From assembly GCA_019509895.1 (NCBI GenBank), contig JAEKLK010000281.1:1-5739 (forward strand): 5,739 nt of DNA, given 5' to 3'. The position numbers and the translations under genes are program-made. The DNA comes from Betaproteobacteria bacterium (GTDB lineage: Bacteria > Pseudomonadota > Gammaproteobacteria > Burkholderiales > SG8-39). The notes beneath the pieces were generated by a model. It worked only from the letters and a program-made list of their open reading frames with translations. It was not told the origin of the DNA and did not search any database. This document shows positions 1 to 5,739 of this stretch, one piece after another. The first letter of the stretch is position 1. Each line of letters opens with the position of its first letter.

Positions 1-1022
1 AGCAGGCGATCGCGCGGGTCAAGGTACTCGCCGAGCTCGACATCACCGAGCGGCGCGTGCCGCAGGACGGGCGCTTCAAGGCGTTCGAGCGCGGCCGCGC
101 GGTCGACTTCCGCGTCTCGATCATGCCGAGCATCCACGGTGAGGATGCGGTGCTGCGGGTGCTCGACAAGCAGTCGCTCTACGAGACCACGAAGCAGAAC
201 CTGTCGCTCGACTCGCTCGGCTTCGACGCGCAGGACGTCAAGCGCTTGCGCCGGCTGAGCCACGAACCCTATGGCATGCTGCTCGTCACCGGGCCGACCG
301 GCAGCGGCAAGACCACCACCCTCTACGCCGCGATCACCGAGATCAACAACGGCCAGGACAAGATCGTCACCATCGAGGACCCGGTCGAGTACCAGTTGCC
401 GGGCGTGCTGCAGATCCCGGTGAACGAAAAGAAGGGCCTCACTTTCGCGCGCGGCCTGCGCTCGATCCTCCGCCACGACCCCGACAAGATCATGGTGGGC
501 GAGATCCGCGACCCGGAGACCGCCAACATCGCCGTGCAGTCGGCGCTCACCGGCCACCTCGTGTTTACCACGGTGCACGCGAACAACGTCTTCGACGTCA
601 TCGGCCGCTTCATGCACATGAACGTCGACCTGTACGGCTTCGTGTCCGCACTGAACGCGATCCTCGCGCAGCGGCTGGTGCGGCTCGTCTGCCCGCACTG
701 CGCCGAGCCGCACAAGCCGGATGCCGAGCTGGTCGCGGAGTCTCGGCTCGCAGCGGACGCGCTCGCCGGCTGGAACTTCCGCATCGGCCATGGTTGCCGC
801 GAATGCCGCGGCGCCGGCTACAAGGGACGAAAGGCGATCGCGGAGCTCATGATCCTGAACGACGAGCTGCGCGAGCTCATCACTTCGCGGGCGCCCGTGC
901 GGCATCTGAAGGAGGCGGCGCAGCGCGCCGGCACGCGCACGCTGCGCGATGCTGCTTTCGACGCGGTAAAGAACGGCGAGACGACGCTCGAGGAGATCAA
1001 CCGTGTCACCTTTGTTTCCTGA
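1..1022 (+). CDS. GspE/PilB-family assembly ATPase, C-terminal part (5' end outside window)
   Basis: Cytoplasmic hexameric ATPase that powers pilus or pseudopilus assembly. The frame is open from base 3, giving 339 codons; the start lies upstream. The first residues, KVLAELDITERR followed by PQDGR, are typical of the family's N2 domain, so the GTG at 57 is internal. Motifs in order: Walker A GPTGSGKT (bases 291-314), Asp box IVTIEDPVEYQ (363-395), Walker B region IMVGEIRD (489-512) and His box LTGHLVFTTVHAN (546-584). A tetracysteine zinc site follows, with CPHC beginning at 690 and CREC ending at 806, as in GspE and PilB. The C-terminus, with NGETTLEEINRVTFVS, looks complete. All key catalytic residues are present. 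Its last 20 bases overlap the PilM-like gene. Sequence alone does not decide whether it belongs to a T2SS, T4aP or MSHA-type machine, because the neighbours are more pilus-like than Gsp-like. Confidence 0.97.
   Translation, partial: QAIARVKVLAELDITERRVPQDGRFKAFERGRAVDFRVSIMPSIHGEDAVLRVLDKQSLYETTKQNLSLDSLGFDAQDVKRLRRLSHEPYGMLLVTGPTGSGKTTTLYAAITEINNGQDKIVTIEDPVEYQLPGVLQIPVNEKKGLTFARGLRSILRHDPDKIMVGEIRDPETANIAVQSALTGHLVFTTVHANNVFDVIGRFMHMNVDLYGFVSALNAILAQRLVRLVCPHCAEPHKPDAELVAESRLAADALAGWNFRIGHGCRECRGAGYKGRKAIAELMILNDELRELITSRAPVRHLKEAAQRAGTRTLRDAAFDAVKNGETTLEEINRVTFVS
990..995 (+). promoter_or_regulatory. Shine-Dalgarno GAGGAG for the PilM-like gene
   Basis: GAGGAG sits 7 bases upstream of the GTG at 1003, inside the coding end of the ATPase gene. 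This is a near-ideal site and spacing, and it decides the GTG start, since no in-frame ATG lies near the beginning of the PilM-like frame. Confidence 0.75.
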
Positions 1023-1692
1023 GCGCCTGCTCGTTCGCCTTTCGCCCGCCGAAGTCCGCGTGGGGGCGAAGTCGTATGCCTGCGACCCGGCGTTCGGCGC
1101 CGAGCCGTGGCACGGCGCGCTCGAGGTGCTGAAAGACGGCGCCTGGCCGCGCGCGCGCGTCACGGTCGTGCTCTCGAACCACTTCGTGCGCTACTCGCTC
1201 GTGCCCTGGAGCGACGCGCTCGCGACGCCGGCCGAAGAGGAGGCGTACCTGCGCCACCACTTCGCCAAGATCCACGGCGAGCGGGCCAAGGGCTGGGTGC
1301 TGCGCGCGAGCCAAAGCGCGCGCGGCGAGCCGCGCGTCGCGAGCGCGGTGGACGCGGCGCTGATCCAGGCGGTTCGCGCCGCGTTTCCCAAGGGCGGCAA
1401 GGCGAGGCTCCTCTCGGTGCAGCCGGCGCTGATGTACATCTTCAATCGTGCGCGCGACGCCGTGCCGCGCTCGGGTGCCTGGCTGGTGATCGCAGAAGCC
1501 GAGCGCGCCTGTGTCGCGCTGCACGCCGACGGCGCGTTCCGCGCGGTGCAGAACGGTCGCGGCGAATGGCGTACGCTGCTCGACCGCGAACGGCATCGCG
1601 TCGCCGGCGAAACACCGAATCTGGCGTTGATCGATGGCGCTGCGGCGCCGTCGGGGGACCCGTACTGGAAATTCAGCAATGCAGGGACTTGA
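1003..1692 (+). CDS. Short PilM/GspL-like inner-membrane platform protein (degenerate actin-like fold)
   Basis: This 229 aa protein is probably cytoplasmic and is the counterpart of PilM or the cytoplasmic part of GspL, which link the ATPase to the PilN/PilO membrane proteins. The call rests mainly on its position between the ATPase and PilN-like genes, plus a VVLSNHFVRYSLVPW stretch (residues about 55-69) of the kind I associate with PilM/GspL-like proteins. The start is GTG with a GAGGAG ribosome site and a 20-base overlap with the ATPase gene, which implies translational coupling. No clear DxG phosphate-binding motif of canonical PilM is visible. The length is well below the roughly 350 residues of typical PilM, so it may be a reduced version or have lost its C-terminus. 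There is no signal peptide or obvious membrane segment. The gene ends in TGA, eight bases before the amidohydrolase start. Confidence 0.72.
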   Translation: MSPLFPERLLVRLSPAEVRVGAKSYACDPAFGAEPWHGALEVLKDGAWPRARVTVVLSNHFVRYSLVPWSDALATPAEEEAYLRHHFAKIHGERAKGWVLRASQSARGEPRVASAVDAALIQAVRAAFPKGGKARLLSVQPALMYIFNRARDAVPRSGAWLVIAEAERACVALHADGAFRAVQNGRGEWRTLLDRERHRVAGETPNLALIDGAAAPSGDPYWKFSNAGT

Positions 1693-1698
1693 GGGGGG
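1691..1698 (+). promoter_or_regulatory. Purine-rich ribosome binding site GAGGGGGG before the amidohydrolase
   Basis: A G-rich Shine-Dalgarno-like tract overlaps the stop codon of the PilM-like gene. It can serve either ATG 1700 (GAGG to ATG spacing 5) or ATG 1706 (closest G tract 7 bases away). The two starts differ only by an N-terminal Met-Lys, so the product is nearly the same. I see no separate promoter in the short gap, which suggests readthrough expression from the secretion operon. Confidence 0.55.
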
Positions 1699-1699
1699 A

Positions 1700-3490
1700 A
1701 TGAAGATGAAAGCACGGCAGGTATTGCTTGCCTGCGCTGCGCTGGCCCTTTGCATGGGCAGCGCGGCGGCTCGAGCGGACGACGATGATTGCAATGCCGG
1801 CACCTCGCTTCGCCTGGTGAACGGCAGGATTCATACGATGGACAAGCACGACACGATCGTCTCGAGCGTGCTGATCAAGAACGGCCGCTTCGCCGCCGTG
1901 GGCGGCGGCGGTCAGCCTGAGGCGGGCGAGTGTGCGCGCACCGTCAACCTCGGCGGCCGCACCGTGGTGCCGGGCATCATCGACAGCCACAACCACATCG
2001 TCCTCCTCGGCCTGCGTCCGGGACGTGACGCGCGCCTGGAGAACGCCAACTCGATCGCCGAGGCGCTTGCCACGCTCGCGGCGCGCGGCAAGGAGGCGAA
2101 ATCCGGGGAATGGGTGACATCCATAGGCGGTTTTGCCCGAACCCAGTTCTTCCCGGATCCGCAGCCCATGCGCTTCCCGACGATGCAGGAGCTCTCGGCG
2201 GCGGTGCCCAGCCATCCGGTGTTCATCATGGAAGGCTTCAGCGGACCGGGCGCGGTCAACGCCGCGGGCAAGGCGTTCCTGGTGGCGCACGGCGTTCCGG
2301 TCGGTACCACGGCCGGGCAGGACGAAGGCTACGTGGACGGCGGGGCGTTCGGCGTTGCGACGCCGTGCACGACGGCGCTTTATCTCCTGCGGCAGATGCA
2401 GACGCGCGAATCCATGCTGCAGGGGCTCACCGACGCCATGCATTACGCGGCCGGCATCGGCGTGACTACGCATCTGGACCAGGGCGGCTTCCCGTTCAAC
2501 GTCCCGGTGATCGGCGAGCCGAGCGACGGCGCCGCGAGCTTCGATCGCTATCGGGCGCATGACTCGGTGCGTGCGCTCTACCACGAGGGCAAGCTCACCA
2601 ACCGCATCTGGATCAACTTCCTGCACGTCGAAGAAGACCCGCAGACGCCCGAGCTGCGGGCGCGGCTGCTGAACAGCTGGGACGATTTCGGCGACAACAT
2701 GCTGCGCGTGCTCGGCATCGGCGAGTTCACCGCCAGCGCGTTCATAGCGCCCGGCACGCCGGCATGGATGAATGGCACGCGCCTGGTGGCGCAGGCGCAG
2801 TGGCGCAACGAGAACCACTCGCTCAATTTCCCGGTCTTCGCCCTGCCCGGATTGCCGCTCGACTGGAAAGTCATCATCGACGGCTGGCAGACGGTGCATG
2901 ACGAGCTGAGCGATCCGCGCAATCCCAACCGTATTCCGGAGGGCATCAAGAACCTGCGCTGGACGCTCGCGCACGTGCCGGTGATTACGCCGGAGTATCT
3001 GCAGAAGCTGAAAAACCTCGGCGGTGGCGTCAACGTGCTCGGTGGCTGGCGCTGGCTGAGCGGCACGGCGACGCAGAACGGCCCGCCATTCCGGGACATC
3101 CTCGCGAGCGGCATCCCCGTCGGCATGAGCTCCGACGGCATGCAGATCTCGACGATGAGCCCGTGGATCAACCTTTACTACGTCGTCACCGGCAAGAACG
3201 CGCGCGGCGAGCTGATCAACGGCGGCCAGACGCTCAGCCGCAACGAGGCGATGCGCCTCTACACCGCCAACAACGGCTGGTTTCTCAATGCCGAGGACAA
3301 GCTCGGCACGATCGAGGAAGGGAAACTCGGCGACCTCGTGGTACTGAGCCGCGACTACTTCGACAGCCGCGCCGTACCCGACGCGGGTATCAAGGACCTG
3401 CGCTCGGTGCTGAGCGTCGTTGGCGGCAAAGTCGTCTATGACGATCTCGAGGGCCGCTCGAAGGACTACTGGAAAGCGGGGATGCCATAA
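1700..3490 (+). CDS. Exported YtcJ-type metal-dependent amidohydrolase (Amidohydrolase_3-like)
   Basis: This 596 aa protein starts with a Sec signal peptide: MKMKAR, a hydrophobic core, and probable cleavage after A26 (AARA before DDDD). It is therefore predicted periplasmic or secreted. An N-terminal beta-sandwich strand (LVNGRIHTMD) leads to the HxH metal motif in PGIIDSHNH (H97, H99). Further landmarks are WVTSIGGF (139-146), GVTTHLDQGG (254-263), LAHVPVITPEYL with H425, and GMSSDGMQ with D479. The family C-terminal pattern NEAMRLYTANNGWFL, then GTIEEGKLGDLVVL, is present, followed by a strand GGKVVYD. Length is usual for the family. Known members hydrolyse C-N or related bonds of small molecules; the substrate cannot be read here. 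C31 and C78 could form a disulfide. The gene interrupts the PilM/PilN gene order and contains two ATA codons, a codon not seen in frame in the other genes. ATG 1634 is in frame but lies within the PilM-like gene and would add residues ahead of a clean signal peptide. Confidence 0.93.
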   Translation: MKMKARQVLLACAALALCMGSAAARADDDDCNAGTSLRLVNGRIHTMDKHDTIVSSVLIKNGRFAAVGGGGQPEAGECARTVNLGGRTVVPGIIDSHNHIVLLGLRPGRDARLENANSIAEALATLAARGKEAKSGEWVTSIGGFARTQFFPDPQPMRFPTMQELSAAVPSHPVFIMEGFSGPGAVNAAGKAFLVAHGVPVGTTAGQDEGYVDGGAFGVATPCTTALYLLRQMQTRESMLQGLTDAMHYAAGIGVTTHLDQGGFPFNVPVIGEPSDGAASFDRYRAHDSVRALYHEGKLTNRIWINFLHVEEDPQTPELRARLLNSWDDFGDNMLRVLGIGEFTASAFIAPGTPAWMNGTRLVAQAQWRNENHSLNFPVFALPGLPLDWKVIIDGWQTVHDELSDPRNPNRIPEGIKNLRWTLAHVPVITPEYLQKLKNLGGGVNVLGGWRWLSGTATQNGPPFRDILASGIPVGMSSDGMQISTMSPWINLYYVVTGKNARGELINGGQTLSRNEAMRLYTANNGWFLNAEDKLGTIEEGKLGDLVVLSRDYFDSRAVPDAGIKDLRSVLSVVGGKVVYDDLEGRSKDYWKAGMP

Positions 3491-3528
3491 CTCGGCCGCG
3501 AAAACTCGAGCTCGACTACATCGCGCCG
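3487..3528 (+). other. Coding-like 5' extension of the PilN-like gene lacking a standard start codon
   Basis: In the PilN-like frame, bases 3490-3528 read TRPRKLELDYIAPV up to the GTG at 3529. This looks like the cytoplasmic N-terminal tail expected ahead of the membrane segment. The codon where ATG would be expected, 3487-3489, is ATA. It overlaps the amidohydrolase stop TAA (3488-3490). A G at 3489 would give ATGA, with a TGA stop and an ATG start. A G-rich AGCGGGGA stretch (3475-3482) lies at ribosome-site distance. The frame is open back to 3442, but the only other candidate is a CTG at 3469. This could be a non-standard start, a recent mutation or a sequence error. Confidence 0.6.
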
Positions 3529-4005
3529 GTGCGGCGCCCGGCCTGGCCGGGCCTCGCGCTGCTCGCCGTGGCGCTGGCGCTCGCCGGCGAGCTCGGAGTG
3601 CGCTATCGCGACGCGCGCCAGGAAGTCGTGCGCCTCGAGGCGCAGGCCGGCCTGGTGCTGTCAGACGCGCGCCCGGCGCGCGCCGTGCCGAAGGAGCGGC
3701 TGGATGAGCAGGCGAAGGGCGCCGAAGCGGTCGTGCGCGCGCTCACCCTGCCGTGGGCCGGCTTGGTCGGCGCCATCGAGCAGGCCGCGAGCAAGGATGT
3801 GGCCATCCTGCAGCTGCAGCCCGATGCCGACCAGCGGCTGCTTCGCCTGACGGCCGAGGCGCGCCACCGCGACGCGATGTTCGAGTACCTGCGGCGCCTC
3901 GGTGCGGCGCGCGAGCTTTCCAATGTCGTGCTCGTATCGCACCAGGTGCAGCAGGAGGACCCGCAGCACCCGATCCAGTTCTCCGTGCAGGCATCGCTCA
4001 AGTGA
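3529..4005 (+). CDS. PilN-like inner-membrane platform protein
   Basis: This is a bitopic inner-membrane protein that with PilO- and PilM-like partners forms the platform between the ATPase and the secretin. From GTG 3529 it has 158 aa; if the upstream tail is translated it has 172. A single membrane segment (about WPGLALLAVALALAGELGV, residues 6-24) is followed by a charged, coiled-coil-like stretch (RDARQEVVRLEAQ). A PilN-type periplasmic alpha/beta domain comes next: LPWAGLVGAIEQAA, VAILQLQPD, LLRLTAEARHRDAMFEYLRRL, VVLVSHQVQ and FSVQASLK. In canonical PilN the tail before the membrane segment binds PilM. Here that tail lies upstream of the first standard start, so the start given is the conservative one and probably not the ancestral one. 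No good ribosome site precedes 3529, and a strong inverted repeat follows it. The end overlaps the next gene (GTGA). Confidence 0.85.
   Translation: MRRPAWPGLALLAVALALAGELGVRYRDARQEVVRLEAQAGLVLSDARPARAVPKERLDEQAKGAEAVVRALTLPWAGLVGAIEQAASKDVAILQLQPDADQRLLRLTAEARHRDAMFEYLRRLGAARELSNVVLVSHQVQQEDPQHPIQFSVQASLK
3536..3552 (+). repeat. Perfect 8-bp inverted repeat in the PilN-like 5' coding region
   Basis: GCCCGGCC and GGCCGGGC are perfect complements around a single T at 3544. As RNA this would fold as a GC-only stem with a small loop. A second, weaker hairpin (GCGCC at 3523-3527 with GGCGC at 3533-3537) is adjacent and mutually exclusive at its edge. No T-tract follows, so it is not an intrinsic terminator. 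It may simply reflect coding for RRPAWPGL in a high-GC genome, but it would hinder initiation at GTG 3529. Confidence 0.5.
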
Positions 4006-4538
4006 AGGCGCGCCTCGAAGCGTGGCTGCGCCGCCTCGGTCCCGCCGGGATCGTGGCCCTCGGTCTCCTGCTCGCGAGCGGCGCCTTCTACGTCAATACG
4101 CTGCTGCCCGCCGAGGAGGAAGCGGCCGCGCAGCGCGCCGCGCTCGACCGGCAGCGCTCGCGCACGCCTTACCGGCCGGTGTCGATCGATAACCGCGCCG
4201 ATGACCTGCGGCGCTTCCAGGCGCTCTTTCCGCCGAGCAGCGAGCTCACCACGCACGTCGAGCGGCTGCATCGCCTGGCGCGACGCTCGGGCCTCGACCT
4301 CGCGCAGGGCGAGTACCGCCTGGAAAAGCGCACCACCGGCCTGTGGGCCTACCGCGTCACCCTGCCGGTGCGCGGCAGCTACGGCCAGCTGCGCGAATTC
4401 CTGTCCTCCGTGCTCAAGGAGATGCCGATCGCCTCGATCGACGCGCTGCGCTTCGAGAGAAAGCGCGCCGCCGACACGCAGATCGAAGCGCAGGTCCGCC
4501 TGACCGTGTACGCGCAACCGCCGGGAGATCTGCAATGA
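4002..4538 (+). CDS. PilO/GspM-like inner-membrane platform protein
   Basis: This 178 aa bitopic inner-membrane protein is the expected partner of the PilN-like protein. It starts at GTG 4002, which shares bases with the PilN-like stop (GTGA), so coupling is likely; no strong ribosome site precedes it. The N-terminus MKARLEAWLRRLG is basic and cytoplasmic. The membrane segment is about residues 13-34 (GPAGIVALGLLLASGAFYVNTL). A helical linker follows (PAEEEAAAQRAALDRQR), then a ferredoxin-like PilO/GspM domain with ELTTHVERLHRLARRSGL, YRVTLPVRGSYGQLREFLSSVL, MPIASIDALRFER and IEAQVRLTVY. Length is close to that of GspM and slightly short for PilO. Nothing is broken. The 3' end overlaps the secretin gene by ATGA. 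Confidence 0.92.
   Translation: MKARLEAWLRRLGPAGIVALGLLLASGAFYVNTLLPAEEEAAAQRAALDRQRSRTPYRPVSIDNRADDLRRFQALFPPSSELTTHVERLHRLARRSGLDLAQGEYRLEKRTTGLWAYRVTLPVRGSYGQLREFLSSVLKEMPIASIDALRFERKRAADTQIEAQVRLTVYAQPPGDLQ
4523..4527 (+). promoter_or_regulatory. Shine-Dalgarno GGGAG for the secretin gene
   Basis: GGGAG lies 7 bases upstream of ATG 4535, inside the end of the PilO-like gene. With the ATGA stop/start overlap it fixes the secretin start and suggests translational coupling. Confidence 0.65.
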
Positions 4539-5739
4539 AACGAGCGTTCTTCCTCATCGTCCTGCTCGTGCTCGCGGCCTGCGCCAGCCAGCGCAGCGCG
4601 CTCGATCAGGCGCGCGACCATTACACCGCCGGGCGCGGCGACGAAGCGCTGCGCGTCCTCGAGCAGGCGATGCGCGAGCATCCCGAGGATCCATATTCGC
4701 GGCGCGAATATTTCCGTATGCGCGACACGCTCGTCGGCCAGTGGCTCGCGCAGGCGGAATTTGTGCGGCAGGCGGGGCGGCCCGACGACGCCGAGCGACT
4801 CTACCGGCTCGTGCAGGCCCACGATCGCGGCAACTCGCGTGCGGAGGCAGGCCTTACGCAGATCGAAACCGATCGCCGGCATCGCGCCGCCGTCCTCGAG
4901 GCCGACCAGCTGGTGAAGGCCGGCAAGTACCGTGAGGCGCAGGACGTCCTGCGGCCGGTTCTGACCGAGAACCCGCAGCAGCGCGACGCGCGGCGCCTGC
5001 AGCGGACCATCGACGACCGGCTGGTGAAGCCGGCGATCGCCACCGTGCAGCTGCGGCCGAGCATCGCCAAGCCGATCTCGCTCGACCTGCGCGAGGTGAC
5101 GCTGAGGAACGTGTTCGAAGTGTTGCAGCGGGCCTCCGGCGTCAACTTCATCTTTGACCGCGACGTGCGCACCGACCAGCGCACCAGCATCGCGCTGCGC
5201 GACGCCACCATCGACGACGCGATCCGCATGGCGATGCTCACCAACTCGCTCGAGTACAAGGTGCTCTCGGAGAACACGGTGTTCGTGTATCCGAACACGC
5301 CGCAGAAGCAGCGCGAGTACCAGGAGCTGGTGGTGAAGGGCTTCTACCTGTCGAATGCCGACGTGAAGCAGACGGCGAACATGATCCGCACGCTGGTCAA
5401 GACGCGCGACATCTTCATTGACGAGAAGATCAACCTCCTGGTGCTGAAGGACACGCCGGCGGCGATCCAGCTCGCGCAGCGCCTGATCGCCGCTCAGGAC
5501 CTCGCCGAGCCGGAGGTGATGCTGGAAGTGGAGGTGATGGAGGTGAACCGTTCGCGCCTGCTCGAGCTCGGCATCAAGTTCCCGGACACGTTGGCGATTG
5601 GCCTGCAGGGCGCGGCCGGGATCCCGGGCCAGCTTACCCTGACGGAATGGCAGAACCGCAGCTCCGACCTGGTGCAGCTCGCGTTCACCAATCCGCTCTT
5701 CCTGTTCGCCCTGAAGCAGCAGGACGGCATCTCGAACAC
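4535..5739 (+). CDS. TPR-containing liposecretin of a T4P/T2SS-like machine, N-terminal 401 residues
   Basis: This is an outer-membrane pore protein; the gene runs off the right edge with the frame open throughout. The N-terminus MKRAFFLIVLLVLAAC is a lipoprotein signal with lipobox LAAC and Cys16 as the acylation site. Three TPR-like helical pairs follow at about residues 22-54, 70-105 and 120-154, containing TAGRGDEALRVLEQA, RQAGRPDDAERLYRL and VKAGKYREAQDVLRP. An STN/N0 domain (about 178-252) holds ISLDLREVTLRNVFEVLQ and VNFIFDRDV. An N1 domain (about 266-325) holds LSNADVKQTANMIRTLV and INLLVLKDTPAAIQLAQRL. The secretin core begins near 326 with EPEVMLEVEVMEVNRSRLLELGI. The short N0-N1-core arrangement resembles PilQ/MshL more than GspD, which has extra N2 and N3 domains. 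A secreted pilotin or PilP homologue is not seen next to it. The remaining pore-forming part is outside the window. Confidence 0.95.
   Translation, partial: MKRAFFLIVLLVLAACASQRSALDQARDHYTAGRGDEALRVLEQAMREHPEDPYSRREYFRMRDTLVGQWLAQAEFVRQAGRPDDAERLYRLVQAHDRGNSRAEAGLTQIETDRRHRAAVLEADQLVKAGKYREAQDVLRPVLTENPQQRDARRLQRTIDDRLVKPAIATVQLRPSIAKPISLDLREVTLRNVFEVLQRASGVNFIFDRDVRTDQRTSIALRDATIDDAIRMAMLTNSLEYKVLSENTVFVYPNTPQKQREYQELVVKGFYLSNADVKQTANMIRTLVKTRDIFIDEKINLLVLKDTPAAIQLAQRLIAAQDLAEPEVMLEVEVMEVNRSRLLELGIKFPDTLAIGLQGAAGIPGQLTLTEWQNRSSDLVQLAFTNPLFLFALKQQDGISN

Noticed and set aside
1634..1699. Earlier in-frame ATG for the amidohydrolase
   Set aside because: It would add an Arg-rich stretch before a normal Sec signal peptide and lie inside the PilM-like gene; ATG 1700 or 1706 has a G-rich ribosome site.
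1724..1735. Possible lipobox (LLAC, Cys12) in the amidohydrolase signal peptide
   Set aside because: It comes too early in the hydrophobic stretch and has Leu at -2; the later AARA site before DDDD fits signal peptidase I better.
1006..1803. Antisense open frame of 265 aa across the PilM-like gene and amidohydrolase start
   Set aside because: Arg/Ala-rich shadow with no ribosome site or motif support; the + strand genes explain the region.
1673..2974. Long antisense open frame (433 aa) opposite the amidohydrolase gene
   Set aside because: Arg/Ala/His-rich composition, no domain motif or signal, and it lies fully opposite a strongly supported gene; this is typical antisense openness in high-GC DNA.
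3536..3552. Intrinsic terminator after the amidohydrolase
   Set aside because: The inverted repeat is within coding sequence and no T-tract follows it.
3420..3707. Forward open frame of 95 aa at the amidohydrolase/PilN-like junction
   Set aside because: Arg/Ala/Gly-rich low-complexity translation; the PilN-like frame gives the membrane segment and family pattern instead.
3753..4001. Earlier GTG start for the PilO-like gene
   Set aside because: The extra residues are Arg/Gly/Ala-rich out-of-frame translation of the PilN-like gene; GTG 4002 gives a normal N-terminus and a GTGA overlap.
3603..4535. Antisense open frame of 310 aa opposite the PilN-like and PilO-like genes
   Set aside because: Low-complexity Arg/Ser/Ala-rich translation without recognisable motifs, opposite two well-supported genes.
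5494..5739. Antisense open frame at the right edge
   Set aside because: It lies opposite the continuous secretin frame, which carries clear N1 and secretin-core motifs; no independent support.

Overview
The window is a compact, high-GC, one-direction gene cluster from a proteobacterium, most likely a betaproteobacterium such as Burkholderiales or Rhodocyclales. That placement is an inference from base composition and protein style, not a measured result. It encodes the inner-membrane, ATPase and outer-membrane parts of a type IV pilus / type II secretion (T4P/T2SS)-like machine. A gene of unrelated function sits inside the cluster.

Layout, all on the + strand: (1) bases 1-1022, the C-terminal part of a GspE/PilB-type assembly ATPase, cut by the left edge; (2) 1003-1692, a short, degenerate PilM/GspL-like protein overlapping the ATPase gene by 20 bases; (3) 1700-3490, an exported YtcJ-type metal-dependent amidohydrolase of 596 aa with a Sec signal peptide; (4) about 3487/3529-4005, a PilN-like bitopic membrane protein; (5) 4002-4538, a PilO/GspM-like bitopic membrane protein starting in a GTGA overlap; (6) 4535 to the right edge, a secretin starting in an ATGA overlap, with a lipobox, about three TPR-like repeats, N0 and N1 domains and the beginning of the secretin core.

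How the genes would work together: the cytoplasmic ATPase powers pseudopilin or pilin assembly. The PilM-, PilN- and PilO-like proteins form the inner-membrane alignment platform. The secretin forms the outer-membrane pore. No PilP-like gene lies between the PilO-like gene and the secretin, and the secretin carries its own lipid anchor and TPR-like region, so it may be self-piloting. The amidohydrolase has no known role in such machines; it is predicted to be periplasmic or secreted, so it is either a passenger gene or a candidate client.

The most notable points are the amidohydrolase splitting the PilM-like and PilN-like genes, and the apparent loss of the natural ATG of the PilN-like gene at exactly that junction. 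The sequence there reads ATAA where ATGA would give a textbook stop/start overlap. There is no intergenic stretch longer than about 40 bases, and I saw no RNA gene, transposase, CRISPR array or convincing terminator or promoter.
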